Shown: piece after piece, positions 22,503 through 35,762 of the stretch
Position numbering within the stretch: position 1 is the first letter of the stretch
How the letters are laid out: every line of letters begins with the position of its first letter
Source: Gnetum montanum
Taxonomy: Eukaryota > Streptophyta > Gnetopsida > Gnetales > Gnetaceae
Direction: 5' to 3'
Assembly: GCA_015680685.1 (NCBI GenBank)
Contig: MNCI01003059.1
Span: 526,083 to 590,082 of the forward strand
Length of the DNA stretch: 64,000 nucleotides
Notes under the pieces: generated by a model
Database searches by the model: none
Told to the model about the DNA's origin: nothing
What the model saw: only the letters and a program-made list of their open reading frames with translations
Made by a program: the position numbers and the translations under genes

Positions 22503-24932
22503 CTAGGTGTCTTCTAGTTTAGTGGCTACTACATAGATTGGTTTTTGCTTACACACTTGCTCCTGAACTTTGTTGTGGGTTGTGTTAATATTTTGAATTT
22601 TTGGCCCACACCTACACCCTTTACTATTAGTAGTGATGCATGGATTCTTTTGTTTCTTCACAGTGTTAGATTTATCGCTTCTATTAGGTGTTGGAGTAAT
22701 GACAAATGTTGGCCTTTGCATAGGATTAGAGGACATTGGTTGTGGAAGGAAGGATTTTGCACTTGATTGGCATTGTGCTAGTTTGGATGAGTTAGTAGGT
22801 CCACAAGCATTGTGCTTACCCATGGGAACCATCCTAAAGAAAGGGTGTTTCTGACATTGTGGTGGAGATCTACTAACATTATCATTTCTGTGTATGTATA
22901 TAACACAAGTGGCATTTTCTCATTGATGTTGTGGTGATGAACCTTCCTGTGTTACTAGTGGTGACATATGGTGGAGGAAAGTATGAGAATATTGAGGATA
23001 TGATGAAGGATGAGAGGTGTGAGGTGGTGATCCTTCAGGATATGTCGCGGGTCAATGATATTTGGGAGAGTGGTAATAGTGATTTGAAGTAGAGGATGTA
23101 GAACTAGTTAGAGAAATAGGNNNNNNNNNNNNNNNNNNNNNNNNNNNNNNNNNNNNNNNNNNNNNNNNNNNNNNNNNNNNNNNNNNNNNNNNNNNNNNNN
23201 NNNNNNNNNNNNNNNNNNNNNNNNNNNNNNNNNNNNNNNNNNNNNNNNNNNNNNNNNNNNNNNNNNNNNTGATGATAGTGTTGAGGTTGGTAATAAGTCC
23301 CCCTAGGATAATATGATTGGTTGTGGGAATGTCTATAATTACCATGTGGAAAAGGAAATTTCTTGGGCATGTGCTTTTGTATGAATTTTGGATTTAATGC
23401 AAAATCCCAATACTCATGTAGATGTGACACAACTAGGCAATGACCCTTTAAATGGTCATATATGCAGATGTCACATCCATCATCTTCGTCTGTGGTTGAG
23501 TCTATGGCCTTTCTTTCTTTAGCTATGTTCCTTGTTTCCAGATAAGTGTTCCTAGCTATTTCTTGGTTCTGCTTCCTCTGTATATTGTGATTACCTGGTT
23601 CATTTTGTGTTACCTTCTTGTCTATAGTTTCTACGAAAGTTGTAGCTTTTTCATTTATTCACTCTGACATTCTATCTACCCTTGCCTAGAGTTCATCAAG
23701 AGATTATTGTAGTGGTAAGGTTTGTTGTGAAATCACCTCATTGAGAGTTGCCTCTTTTTCCTCATCATAGATATGGACCTTGTTTCTTTGAAGAGTTGGG
23801 TCCCAGTTATTTTCCTCAACATTCTCTTGTTTACATAGCTCTTCTTCTTCTTTCACCACTTTCTTGATTAGCCTTTGTATCTAATGGGATTTTAGTTCAT
23901 ATAATTGACCTTGAGCATACATCCCAAGGGTCTTCCTCATTTCATTATGAAGCCCATCTATGATGTGGAAAAGTTGCTCTTTTTGAGAGAAATCATGGCT
24001 AGGACATCTATGTAGTAGCAAATAGTATCTATCCAATGCCACATCCAAGGGTTAATGATTTTCTTACTTCTACCCTTAGATTTGTTTTCTTAGGTTGGAC
24101 ACTCTTACATAAGTTTGGTACTTTTCTGTTCTACCATTGTAGACCACTAGTGGATGGAACTTAGTTCCAATGATTTATACCAACTTTTAGCTTCATCTAT
24201 TAGTGTTCTAGGGAAAAGCTTAAGCTTTTGCCACTTATTTTCAATATTTTGCAAGGCACAAGCATCATGGAAGGCTTGTAAGTGATGTTGTCGATCAGAA
24301 TCATAGCCTCCCACAAATTTAGGGATGTTATTCATATTAAGGCTTTTGATGCAACTTTCCTTGTGATACCTATGGGGTATCTTAATTGCCTTTATGATTT
24401 GCATTAGGCTCTTAGTGGCCAACAAGGGTTCACTATCATAAGACATGTTGTGTTGAAAATTTCTATTTCTATTTGTCTGATTATGAAAATTTTTTCTATG
24501 TTCATTTTGATGTCTTTGATTTTGCCCTTGGGTTTGATTTCTATTCTTATTTCAACCCCATAGTGGATCTTGATCTCTATACTTACATTCTTCTTCATTT
24601 GAACTAGACGTTGAAGTGGGAGAGGAAGATGAGGAACTAGGAAGATTTCCATGGCTTTAATGGTGTTCCCCATAGTCCCTTAATTTATCTTTTTTAGATT
24701 TTAAGGAGGTCCTAGGCCTTGAGGGCTCCCCTTGTTTAGGACTTACTTCATCTCCTCTAGGGTTGTTTGCTTCAGGTGAATGTAGTCCTTGAGCATAGTT
24801 AGGGTGGTCATGAACATATGAAACCCCTGCATGAGGTTGGTCACTCCAATTTTCTTCAACATATATCTCGTTAGTTCTTCAATGACTATTCTCTTCATAC
24901 GATCCATTAACGCTTCCTTGTGAAAGAGACAT
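22503..24932 (-). pseudogene. LTR-3 gag polyprotein remnant
   Basis: The start MSLSQ at 24932 matches the MSLSQ start of LTR-6 gag. Then come an Arg/Ser-rich region, the gag core at 24147-24446 (IPKFVGGYDSDRQHHLQAF, DEAKSWYKSLELSSIH), a Glu/Lys linker, a zinc-knuckle-like segment near 23480-23430 ending in the YDHLKGHCLVVSHLHEYW context, and a Pro/Tyr/His-rich tail interrupted by the N run. No protease follows. Stops and frameshifts throughout. Confidence 0.8.
23121..23269. other. Assembly gap (149 N)
   Basis: A run of 149 ambiguous bases inside the Pro/Tyr-rich, repetitive tail of LTR-3 gag. The true length is unknown. Confidence 0.99.
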
Positions 24933-25057
24933 TGTTGTTGGTGTATGATGTGTGTGACTTAGTATTTTCCCAAAGATAGTTTGTTAATGTATTTACAATG
25001 ATCATGTATGATATAACTAATCTAGATAACTAGCACCATCCCTAGCAATGGTGCCAA

Positions 25058-26209
25058 TGATGAGCAACAAGGTACCCCTTACGTCCAACCATATGAATCA
25101 CAAGCATTCACGCACACTTTGGTCAAATTTCATGGATGCGACTAGTTGTGGCATCTAGATTGTTACCCCCTACACCCAACCATATGAATTACAAGCATTC
25201 ACGCATGATCCGGTCAAATTCTGTGGATGGGACTAATTGTGGCATCTTGATCGTTATGCCTTGATTGTAGTTCATTGTCTTCCCACTTGGACTAGTGGTA
25301 GCTTTGTCACGTATGGTTTAGTCCAAAGTGAGGCATATGATAATTGCTGTTGTTTCAACCTTATGCTTCTCCTAATGATAATAAAAAAAATCAATTGTTT
25401 AAACTAATTAACAATGAAAAGTAAAGTCTAAACTAGCCTATAGGTAATCAGTGTTTGTCCCTAGCTTGCTGTACAACTCTTAAACCCATGTATCCACCAC
25501 TAGGATTACAAAGCACTATGATACTAGGTGAACCAAGTAATAACGCTACTAGGATTACTAAGCGAATACATGTTTACACTCGAAACTAGTCGTGCTTATT
25601 CTGCCAATTCATTAACATACATGGAAACGTAAATATTAACTAAGTACATGGAATATAAATTGCAGTAAAAGTAAATTTAATCTAATTCAAAGTACTACAA
25701 TAAATAAAAATCAATCTTGATCGTATTGTCGTTCATGGAATGTGTCCAGGTACATTGCCACTTGAATAAGACACCGTACAACTGACTCAAATCCACATTG
25801 CGGGCATTCATTGACTATTCTCCAAGATTATGGAATAAAACTACAAAATTTTGGCTACTTTATTAACAAAAGAATTGCATAAACATGGTTGTGAGCATGT
25901 ATTTATAGATTTTATTGCTAGGTTTCATCAACAGGGCCTCGTCGATGCATGATATGATGCATCGATGGGGCCGTGTTGATGGGGCCTCATCGATGAGGCC
26001 TAGTTATCGAGACCTTGTTATCAGGGCCTTATTATTGAAGCCTTGTTATCGAGGCCTTGTTATCGAAGCCTTGTTGTCAGAGCCTTATTATTATTGGAGC
26101 CTTGTTGTCGGAGCCTTCTTATCAAAGCCTTGTTATCAGGGCTAGGATATTGGAGCCAACCAAAAAGTGAACTTTTTATTAAATAACCCAGCCAATTGAT
26201 GATTCATCA
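25058..26209 (-). repeat. 5' LTR of LTR-3 with internal duplication
   Basis: 1152 bp, about 105 bp longer than its partner. A tandem duplication of period 91 bp (25085-25175 and 25176-about 25262) accounts for most of the excess. The 14-bp U3 array is at about 26010-26140. Ends GATTCATCA at 26209, followed directly by the CAAAG TSD. Confidence 0.85.
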
Positions 26210-26214
26210 CAAAG

Positions 26215-29200
26215 CCTTACCTCTTTCAAGAGACTACGTTCAAGCTTAAACCCAAGTCTTACCACTTAAGAGACAAATGCCTTATCATCACTCCAAGTGA
26301 CTATCCCTCCTTATGTGTTATCTATCTAGACTGATAAATACTTCTTGTAGTATAGGTAAAAATATTCATAGACAATTTTTTTTTGGTTTTTCTATTAGTG
26401 TCTAATTATTCTTATGATTGGCAACTTGATTTTTCATATACTTAGTTTCAAATTTCTTATCCTATCATTGGCTTTAACATGTTTTTTCTTTTCATTAGTG
26501 TTTTTTATTAAGTAAAAAAAGATTTTTATTAAATAAATATCCTTCATAATGACATATGTTATAAATTAGATATAGTATAATACATAATAAATTGAATGCA
26601 AGTCTTCATGCTTGCTTGTAATACCAATTCCTTTTACAATTAAGAATATTAATTTCAATACAAGAAATCTATAAGTACCAAATGACGTAAGAATAGATAC
26701 TATATACTTAATGAGATTAAGAAGAATAACAAATTACTACTTAGCTCTTTAAAAAATCAAATAAGTTAACAAAGAATGAAACTTTAAAATATTATTTAGA
26801 TTGGATATCAAAATTTTAACTTCACTTATAAATTATTAGTATTGCATGCTTACATATAAAATGACCATCCATCTAGGGTAAGTCGGATAATCGAAGCATT
26901 ACCTAACGTAACATGTAGAAAAACTAAGAATAGTTCATAGCTTAAGTGACTTGAATGTTATGCTTTTGTATTATATCATCTAGCTACAAAGTAAAAAATT
27001 TATTACAAGATAAGTAATTCAAAATTTGAATAAATGCATATCATTATGTAAGATCAACAACCAATGACTCATATACATCATCAAGAATAAAAAAATTAGG
27101 CATCATATTTGTAATAACATAATTAGAAGGAGGCATCACATTTTTCTATTCACCAAGGTGTAATTTTACAATCTAAGTACTAGCAGAAATTTCAATATTA
27201 ATAGAAGTTGAGAATAATTTAGAAAATATAATTTTTGAGAAAGAAATTTCGATGGCAACTCTAGCACCAAATAGAGAGAGATTTTTTAGTATCTTAATAA
27301 TGTAAAATTCATTTTTAAAAACTAAAAATAAGTAATAAGCATATAATTCAATCTAGACATGTAACTATTCATGATTAATAAATATATAGCAAAAACTCTA
27401 AAATCTAAGACTTAGGTTCTGATTCAATAATTATAACATAGAAACAACAAGCTAATTTAATATTTGTGATCTAGGATATGAACTCACTTATGCCTTACAT
27501 ATACCTACAAAGTTGCATAGAAAATATAGGGAAGGATTAGTGTCCTTTCTAGTAAGAGACAACATAACCTAAACACCATACGTAGCTTATATAAGGGCAT
27601 AGGTAGGATAACACTAAGGCATGATGTGGTGTATGAGACCTATAGATGTACTAATCTATTTACCACTTTAATACATCCTAACACATATCATAAATCTTTT
27701 ATCATATCATAAGCCATAGTATCATTTTACCAAATTTTCCATTTCAAAGTTGTAGGGTAATACTCGACAATAAATATTATGCCTAGAAATCCTATGTCTC
27801 TTTTCAAGTTGGATTTCATGCATGACCACTTAGACCTAGCATAACACTAGCCTTAAGTTCACTTGTCTATTGTGTGGATTGGCAAATCCTAGAGTGCTCA
27901 TCATCTAGATAAAGACTAGGTATCTAAATATTCCTTAGGTAGGATGATTACATCATAATTTAAAACTAAAAATGAACATATTTATGTATATTCTTGAAAA
28001 CATCTTTGAATCTTCCAAAGCACAACATTTTTAGAATTTTTTTTACAATTTTTTTAATCTATAACTCAATATCCATTAGAATTGAACCTATGACATAGGA
28101 TTTGTATACCAAGACTTTACTACTAAGCTAACATCTCATTATGACCTAGGATCTACTCTTTACCAACATGATACTCATTTGATTTTGTGGTCTAAAATTT
28201 CCTCCCATGGTGTCCATCCTCTAATACCCTTAAGCAATCCTTAATCTTAGTTCTACTTTAATCCCATGCATATATCTCATTATCTCACATTCATTATTAT
28301 TAATATGCCATAATCATAATCATTTTCATTCTAATGCTATTGATTTTATTATGTAATTACAAGGATCTTTTACACAAAAAGTGACCATGTAAATCAAAGG
28401 ATTAATATACAATAATATAGTACAAAGAATTTCAATTAAAATATATTTTCATAATAAATCTACACATCTAGATACAAATCTAGTTTTTCTTCATACATCT
28501 ATAACATTCATCGTAAGTGCATAAATATTCCAACAGAAATCACAATTTAATTATTTACTTATTTCAAAGAATATTGCAACTTATTCTAAATTATCATAAC
28601 CTACTAATGCAAGTTACCATCATCCCAAATGATAATCATAACATGAATTTGAATTATCATGACCTAAATTAAAAGTTACAATGAAGCTCTTAATCCATAG
28701 AGAAGTTGAATTTTCAATATTTTAAAGTTTATTCATAATTTTTAAGTGGGTGTGTTGAAATAATTTGACTATAGATATACTACAAGACATATAGTCACTA
28801 TGATACATTAGAATAAGTATAGAGGAATGTAATGATGCCTTAAGTGTAACTCAAACTAGCAACCTCTTAATTGCAAATTCTTGTTAGGAAATGAGCTAAC
28901 TTGAGCCACTTCTCATTGCCAATTTTTAATTTTTAAGGATAAAAGGGCTTGGCTACACTTTATCACATGATATTAAAGGCTAAAGCAATTTCCTTTTTAA
29001 GTTTTAAAGGCCATCAATTTTCAATGTAAGTGTTTAAAGCATAAAGATTTAAAAATTCTATGTTCAAAGCTTTGTCTAAAATTTACTTTCTTATATTATA
29101 GTTAAAATCCCAATAACATGTTGTAGCTTAATTAGCAAGCTTTAATTGAGTTCATATGTACTCTGGATAGAAAGTAAGAAATGGATTAACCTCCCTAGAG

Positions 29201-29417
29201 AAGAGCACATATGCAAATTATATTGTAACCGAAAAAATTTCTTATCTATTTTTATTGTATCTAGTAGTGCTATGCCACTTTATTAAACCTATAATTATTT
29301 TCTATTAGATTAATCTGCTATCTATCCACTAGATTTTTTAATTACAAACATAATAAAATCTATATTTTTAATTTTAGTTTCAAAAATATTATATCTACAG
29401 GTATTCCATTCTCTATG
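26215..29417. other. AT-rich intergenic stretch
   Basis: No gene supported. At 26215-26330 the minus strand resembles a tRNA-like head (AGTGATGATAAGGCATTTG ... GACTTGGGTTTAAGCTTGAA). A SINE-like copy lies at 28030-28140. The region 28730-29230 shares segments with 45960-46420. Confidence 0.45.
28030..28140 (-). repeat. tRNA-derived SINE-like copy
   Basis: The minus strand reads AATGAGATGTTAGCTTAGTA, then CATAGGTTCAATTCTAATGG, with an A-box-like TTAGTAGTAAAG and a B-box-like GGTTCAATTC about 40 bases apart, then A/T-rich sequence. Same family as 46150-46340. Confidence 0.55.
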
Positions 29418-29422
29418 ACAGC

Positions 29423-30223
29423 TGATGAGTGGCGAGGTACCCCTACACTCAACCATACAAATACGAGCGTTTCAAGCACGATCCAGTTGAACTCCAAGGA
29501 CTAAGTGCTTACGTGCCTTAATGGAACACTCAGGGTTAATCAATCATTGTCTTCCCAAACTTACTTGTATTTTCACAGTTGTATGATTAAGTAAGCTTGA
29601 GGTATATGATTTTTTATAGCTTTTATATTTTTTATGTCTTATGCTAATAAAGGAAAGGGAGAGAGCAGTAAGTGACTAACTTACAATAACTATTCATTAA
29701 CTAAGTTTTAAATGTTCCTAACACTAGTATCCATTCCCACTTGTTGTACACATCCTAAACCAGTGCAATGCTGTTGGGATTACCAAATGCTAATCGTTAC
29801 TAGGTTACCAAGCACTACACGCATGCTCGAAGATGTCATACTGAATGTACTTAACTAAGAGGATCGAAGGTTGAGAGAGAGATTAATTAACAAGGAAAGC
29901 ATTAAACATTCAAAAATAATTAATTACTAATTAGATTAATCTGTATGTTGCAAGGTTTATCATAAAGTTCATTTTTATTGTTGTACACAAAATTGTGCTT
30001 AGGTACAAATTGCTCGAATAAATATCTGTTCACTCTATGACTCTTACTATGGGCACACAGAAATTATTCTAACTTTGGACTAATAAAACTGCAAGAGTTT
30101 GGCTAAGGGTCTAAGTCTAACTAACTTGAACAATGGGCGCCACCTCTTATTTATAGAAGATGAGGCAGGACATGATATCGCGTGGCAGATGTGATATCAT
30201 GTATGCAATATCGCGGCTCATCA
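29423..30223 (-). repeat. 3' LTR of LTR-4
   Basis: 801 bp, TGATGAG to CTCATCA, with the PPT (minus-strand CATGGGGGTA) just outside at 30224-30233. A TATA-like box complementary to TTATTTATAG lies near 30148-30157. The U3 GATATC motifs here have mostly decayed to ATGATATC/GATATCATG. Confidence 0.88.
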
Positions 30224-32330
30224 TACCCCCATGACTGAATGAAAACTTGTCCTTGAGTTCCTTACAAAATACTGGGAAGGTATGGGATTATTGACTTGAA
30301 TGACAACTAATGGTGAATGGGGTGACATGTGAATAGATCAACATTACAATACATGGCAACATTAGTGTTCATGACCACAAGAGTGAACACTATACACAAT
30401 TGACATCCAGCCTTATTTGGCAGTTGAGAGAGAAGAGAGAGAGAAAAGAAAGGAAAAGACATGTTGCTACCGATGCCAAGATTTCACCTTCCGTTTTTCA
30501 TCCATGAGTGCACCATCAATCTTGTTCCTTGCATAATTGTTCCAGCACCAGTCCATCCTGAGTGTTTCCTCTAGGTCCAGTCTATTGTTGTATGATTGCC
30601 ATCTGCACACACAACACAGTCACATATGAGTAAGGATAAGTAAATCACAATACAGTTGATACCTTGCTTTTGTGTAAGGTCCATTGGCTGAGTTGTGATA
30701 TGGCCGATATGGATTCTAGAGATATAACACTGGTGACTACCCAAGGTGTAGGGGTTAGAAGAAAATTGAAAAAATTAGACCAAGGCCTCCATGATGAAGA
30801 GTGATCCTTCGGTAGCGATAGAATGGAAAAAGATAAGGAATAAGAAAGATGGAGATAAAGAAATAACATCAACACTGATAAAATGGATGTCAGAAGTGGG
30901 AATGAACAAAACAAATGTTGATTGCGGAAATGTTTAAGGGAAAGAAGTTAACTGATGCACAAAATAGGAATGCCAGTGGGTCCTCCCCAAAGTAGACTCA
31001 TGCCCTTTATGCCCTGACAAACCCACATTCAAAGAGTCTGTAGGCTCTAGAAATGTCATTTGGAAGCAAGAGTTAAAGTCTTAACCATAAGAATTTACTA
31101 AAAAAAAAACACAATGCATCAATCAAAATATATACTAGTGATACAACCAACAATGAGGTGGAAAATGGAGAAAGAAGAATGGGAAGAAAAGAATGGAATG
31201 GAATCCCAAGAACAAGGTGGTGTACAGCCCCTTGTGTATTTATGGTTAATGTGATTGAGTAGATCTCATTCCAAATCCAGCCTTAAACAATCCACATCCA
31301 GTGACTTCACATTAATACACTCGGCCAATCCATCCACTTGAAGTAACAAGAATGCTTCCCCAAAGAGTCACCACCATTTTGAGAAAATGAAAAAGGGAAA
31401 AGTAGGAAGTGAGAGAGGGCCTTAATTAGAGGGAACATGTTTGTTTAGTTCCATAACCAGTGCTTGTCGCCCATATGGTTATTTTGTCTAAGGGATGTGC
31501 TTTGAATTCTCACTATTTTTTTTTGTGTGAGAACCACACCATGCAAAGACTTATTTGTATTGGCTCAGCTTCCCAATAATGGAGCAACGTTGGAATGGTA
31601 AGGAAAAATTAATAAGAAAACATTCAAGCACCCAAGAGAATGGCCAACACAAATGCATCAAATCCCCTTGGAGTCACACCCTTTTCAGTCCTTGAGTCCT
31701 TGCTCAGTTTGAGAAATGCCCAGTCACAAATTCATTAATAGTTTTATTATTAAGAAAGGGATTGTACAGTTCCCAGCTAAGAGAGACCATAGAAATTTAT
31801 GAATGCATGGATGATGTGGACTCATTGCCTATTATATCAAAAGAACCATACCTTAGTATCAACATTATAACTCAAAGGTAAAAACCAAACATTAGCAATC
31901 AATAGAATATAGTTCATACCACCATCAGGAGCACTTATTAGGTGACAAACCTAACAAAATCAAAATGACCAACAAAGACAAAAAAAAAAACAAAAACAAA
32001 CAAAAAAAAATAATCACATAAAGAAATGAAAAAATATAAACGATGTTGTAAAATAAAAACAAGAAAAGTTAAAGAAATTTGTAAAAAAAATGTGTAAAAA
32101 AAAACCTTAAAAAGGAACTCAGGTCCTCAATTGGTTAGCAGAGGTGGCCATCTCCCCCATGACTGAGTTGGAAGGGGGAGATCTGAAATAGTGAGCAGGG
32201 TCATCCCTTCTCAGCGGTATTATGTGCACTGACCATTCTAGATTCATGGTAAGGTTTGGTCTGTTGCACATTGACTAACAATCTCTTATTAAGGCTCTAG
32301 TTTGAATTTTTTAGGAGTTTCCAACTTCCC
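30224..32330 (-). other. Non-coding internal block of LTR-4
   Basis: Occupies the place where RT onward should be. Parts match LTR-3 (20094-22300) and, inverted, LTR-6 (51560-52220), for example GGTCCTCCCCAAAG near 30980 and GGATGTGCTTTGAATT near 31492. The short open frames here lack family motifs. A low-complexity A-rich tract spans about 31980-32110. Confidence 0.6.
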
Positions 32331-32990
32331 CTAGTTGATGTTTTCTAGGTTAAGGTTTGAAAGTTGGTGATGAACTTGCTCGAGTACATCTATGCTTTCA
32401 ATGTAAGCACTATTTATTCCCTCAATTATTTCCATGCATGTTAGTGAGTTGCTCTCTTGATCAGCTATCAGCCACTGGGTGTCTCTTTGTCGTGTGGCTG
32501 CTGCATACATGCACTTTTGTAGGTTAAGGTCTTGTGCACACCAGTTGCATGTAGGCAATGCTAAACTTTACCCAACCCATGATCTTTGCATGCAATTACA
32601 CCCTGTATCATTGTATGCGATGCATGGAACCTTCTTCTTCTCAATCTTTCCAAAAGTGTTCTCCTTAGATATTTCCAGGGAAAGATCACGGATTCCTAGA
32701 CGTGCATCTACAGTACTTAGCCATGCCCTTCCCATTATTATTGGGAAGTCCCCTTTATTGTTATTCACTTGTATCACTAGGAAATCAGCTAGGTATGACC
32801 ACCCACACACAGTGGTAACGATTTCCTCCACCAGTCCCAAGGGAACAATGATGGACTGGTCAGCTAGCTCTAGGAGATATTGCTCTTCCTTAATAGAGGG
32901 AGGTTCTAGGCTTTGTACATATCTTGTGATATTAGGTTGACTCCGGAACCTAAGTCCAGAAGAGCTTTACATGGCTCATTCCCAATGATT
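32331..32990 (-). pseudogene. LTR-4 aspartic protease and connector
   Basis: The minus strand reads KALLDLGSGVNLISQDMYKA (about 32963-32904), with the catalytic D-L-G kept (Asp codon at 32954-32956), then FLVIQVNNNKGDFPIIMGRA and WLSTVDARLGIRDLSLEI (within 32568-32840). The connector CNWCAQDLNLQKCMYAAATR (32331-32558) follows. Retropepsins work as dimers to mature Gag. A stop after MYKA shows this copy is not functional, but it is better kept than the LTR-2 protease. Confidence 0.85.
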
Positions 32991-33052
32991 TGGAGATAGA
33001 TTAGAGGGCTTCCAAGATTAGAGAATTTCCTAGGAAGGTGGCCAACCTTAAT

Positions 33053-35126
33053 CTAGTCAGTAATGACATGTGTTAACATAACCATATGCGTTGAGCTTGG
33101 TGTTTGGTTTGAAAGGAGATCTGAAGCCTTGTTTGATGGGGAGGCATTCAGAGGTTCAACTGCTTGTGGTTGTAAGGGCTCGGTTGGATTGTTGGTTTTG
33201 AAGAAAGGTCTTCTCTTCATATGGTTGTCAGAACTAGCAGTGGGTTGAAGATTTACATCCCTTGTGGCATTGCGTTGATGCAGTTGAGTGGGGAGTTCCC
33301 CTTGCATTGCTGGAGCGGGTGGTAATGGAGCTATCAGTGTGAGAGTTGCAGATGGATTTGAAGGATGGTATGTTTGTGGGTTATCTCCCCTAAGAGAAGG
33401 AGTCCTATAATACTCCTGAGCTTGGTAGTGATGTTGTGGTGTCACATGACCAACAGAGTCACGTGGAGAGATTGGATGCTGCACGTAGTAGCCATATGGG
33501 TTTCGATTGCTGGTAGGGGTATTGTTGCCTTGGTGGTGGCATCCTCCATGACTATGGGTATTGCCACTATTGATGTTGCTCAATGGGTTGTGATGGAGTT
33601 CCACTTGGATAATATTTTGAAGGTTGGTGGAACTGCCTTGGGTTACCTTGGAGATAAGGTAACTGTCGGGGTGCTTGCCGTTTATTAAGTTGTGGGTTGA
33701 GTGCATACACCCCAGACTCTTGTAGATGTGAGATCACTGGGCAACATCCCTTTGGATGGTCGTATTGGCATATCTCACATCCACCGTCATTGTCCATGTC
33801 TGAATCTACAACCTCTTTTGTGATGGCCATTTTGCCCTTACCCTTGTTACATGCATTGTCCACTTCACTCTTTTTCTTTTTGTCATGGTCACTACCTTGC
33901 TCCCTGGACTCCTCTACAATTTTAAGAATAGTTTCAAGCCTACTATCTAGTGAGTCCCACATTTGGTCTACCTTTGCCAATACTTTTTTTGTTAACTTTT
34001 GGAGTGGCAAAGTGTTCCTATTCACCATCTCTTTGGGTAGTGACTCTTCTTCCTCCTCACAAAATCTCAATCCCCTTTTTTAGAGGGAAGGATCTTGGTT
34101 GTAATCTTCCACACTTTCTCTCTTTCGTAGCTCACCTTCTTCTTTAGCTACTTGCTTTAGAAATCTATGAATTTGATGAGACCTAAGCTCTGATAACCTT
34201 CCTTGAGTATACGTCCCAAGGGTTCTTCTTGTTTCATGCCTAAGTCCATCCATGAGATGGCGTAGTTGATCCTGCTACGAATAACCATGGCCAGGGCAAC
34301 GATGTAACAGTGCGTAATAGCGGCCCATGGTAGCATCCAAGGGTTCATGATTTCCTTGCTTCCATCCTTGGATTTTCTTTCGCAGGTTAGACACTCAGGA
34401 GTATGTTTGGTACTTTTCATTGAACAGTTCTAACATTGTACTCCACCTCCAAATGGATTCTGATTCTAAGGACTGATACCAGCTTTTAGCTTCTTTCACT
34501 AGTGTCCTTGGGAACAACTTCAGTTTTTTCCATTCATTTTCTATGTTTTGCAAGGCACATGCATCATGGAATGCTTGTAAATGATTTTGAGGATCAGCGT
34601 TGTATGCCCCTTTGAATTGTGGGATGTTGTTCATGTCTAACCTTTTGATCCTACTATCCTTTTGGTGCCTTGTTAGAACTCTTACGACCTCCATTATATC
34701 TAGCATGCTTCTAGTTGAGAGTAGGGGTTCTTCATGATCATCTCGTTCATAGCGTCTATGGTGTCTACGTGGTTCCCTACTCTCCCTTCTTCTATGCCTT
34801 GATTCCTTAGAGTGCCCTCGTCCTTGTTCTCAGCTGTCTTGTCGATGTTTTTCACTTTGTTTTCCCTTATCCTCACAATTGGTTTCCCTATGACTACGTT
34901 TGAACACTAAAGGAGAGGGTGAAGGTGACGATGAAGGTGAAGAAGAAGGAGAATCATTGCCATGACGGTGTTTTCTACCTTCTCTTCGGTGGTCTCGGCC
35001 TCGATCGTGATCACGTTCAGAACATCTGCCCTTATCGTGTGTTTGTGTTCCTTCTTTGAACACTTCATGTTCATGGGTATCGGAACCAGAGTTGTGAATA
35101 GTGGAGTGGAGGTTTTGATGCACCAC
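33053..35126 (-). pseudogene. LTR-4 gag polyprotein remnant
   Basis: Minus strand, N to C: a basic, Ser-rich N-terminal region (34830-35126; RDHDRGRDHRREGRKHRHG, then Ser/Pro repeats), the gag core (34395-34706; IPQFKGAYNADPQNHLQAF, KEAKSWYQSLESESI, LFNEKYQ), a Lys/Glu linker with VDSDMDNDGG, a zinc-knuckle variant CEICQYDHPKGCC (CX2CX3HX4C, about 33790-33750), and a Tyr/Asn/His/Pro-rich tail to 33053. The segments lie in two frames, so at least three frameshifts have occurred. Confidence 0.85.
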
Positions 35127-35762
35127 CTCCTAACCATCATTAGGAGGAGGAACATCGTTTTGTGGGGACCCTGTTAAAGCAAGTTCACCACCCTTAATTT
35201 CGCTCAAAACGTGCGAAGCGTTATGGGGCCATTTACCCTTCAAGGATGTATGGTATCTCTCCTATTGCAAGTCCCTTTGATGTTGCGCTTCTGTGGGATG
35301 GTAGTCCCTTGTGTCATGATCGCATGCAACATATTCCACGTATAAAGGCGGCATGCCTATTCGTGTCAGAGCATGAAGGAGCATGTTGGGGACTGATCGA
35401 GCTGGAGGCAACACTATGTTACCCTCCAAGTCTCTTCAACACAGTTGTTCATCTTGGTGGAGAATAAAGGTGAAATTGAGTACATACTCATTAAGATGAG
35501 TATATACCACACGAAACTGTTGAGGAACTGGTGGATCTTGGTTATGTGTATTATGCCGCCAACTACCTCTTGTGTTAGTCCTAGGTGGTGAAGTGCTCTT
35601 ATGCGAAGAAGAAGATATCTTGTCTTGTTTGGTGTGCAATGTACCGTTGTCTTATCTTTCTTTGATTAACCCTAAGGGTTCGTTCTAATGTTCCAACGAT
35701 ATGAATGATTTCGTATGTTCTACGTAGCGCATAAACAACTAAGTCCTGGGCAACGATGCCAA
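35127..35762 (-). other. LTR-4 leader and primer-binding site
   Basis: Leader shared with LTR-2 and LTR-7 (about 35280-35500). The primer-binding site occupies about 35743-35762 next to the 5' LTR. Confidence 0.6.

Larger units (their letters stand above)
19047..26209 (-). mobile_element. LTR-3: complete pol-less, gag-carrying LTR element
   Basis: A 7.16-kb minus-strand element with LTRs at 19047-20093 and 25058-26209 and a perfect 5-bp TSD CAAAG at 19042-19046 and 26210-26214. Inside are gag remains (about 22503-24932) and about 2.2-2.4 kb of non-coding DNA, with no RT, RNase H or integrase motif on either strand. The primer site next to the 5' LTR reads TTGGCACCATTGCTAGGGAT on the minus strand (tRNA-Asp type). 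Confidence 0.88.

Noticed and set aside
30645-30914. 89-codon minus-strand Leu/Ser-rich frame in LTR-4
   Set aside because: In the shared non-coding block; not conserved in LTR-3 or LTR-6.
32479-32940. 153-codon plus-strand open frame
   Set aside because: Antisense to the LTR-4 protease, whose retropepsin motifs explain the region.
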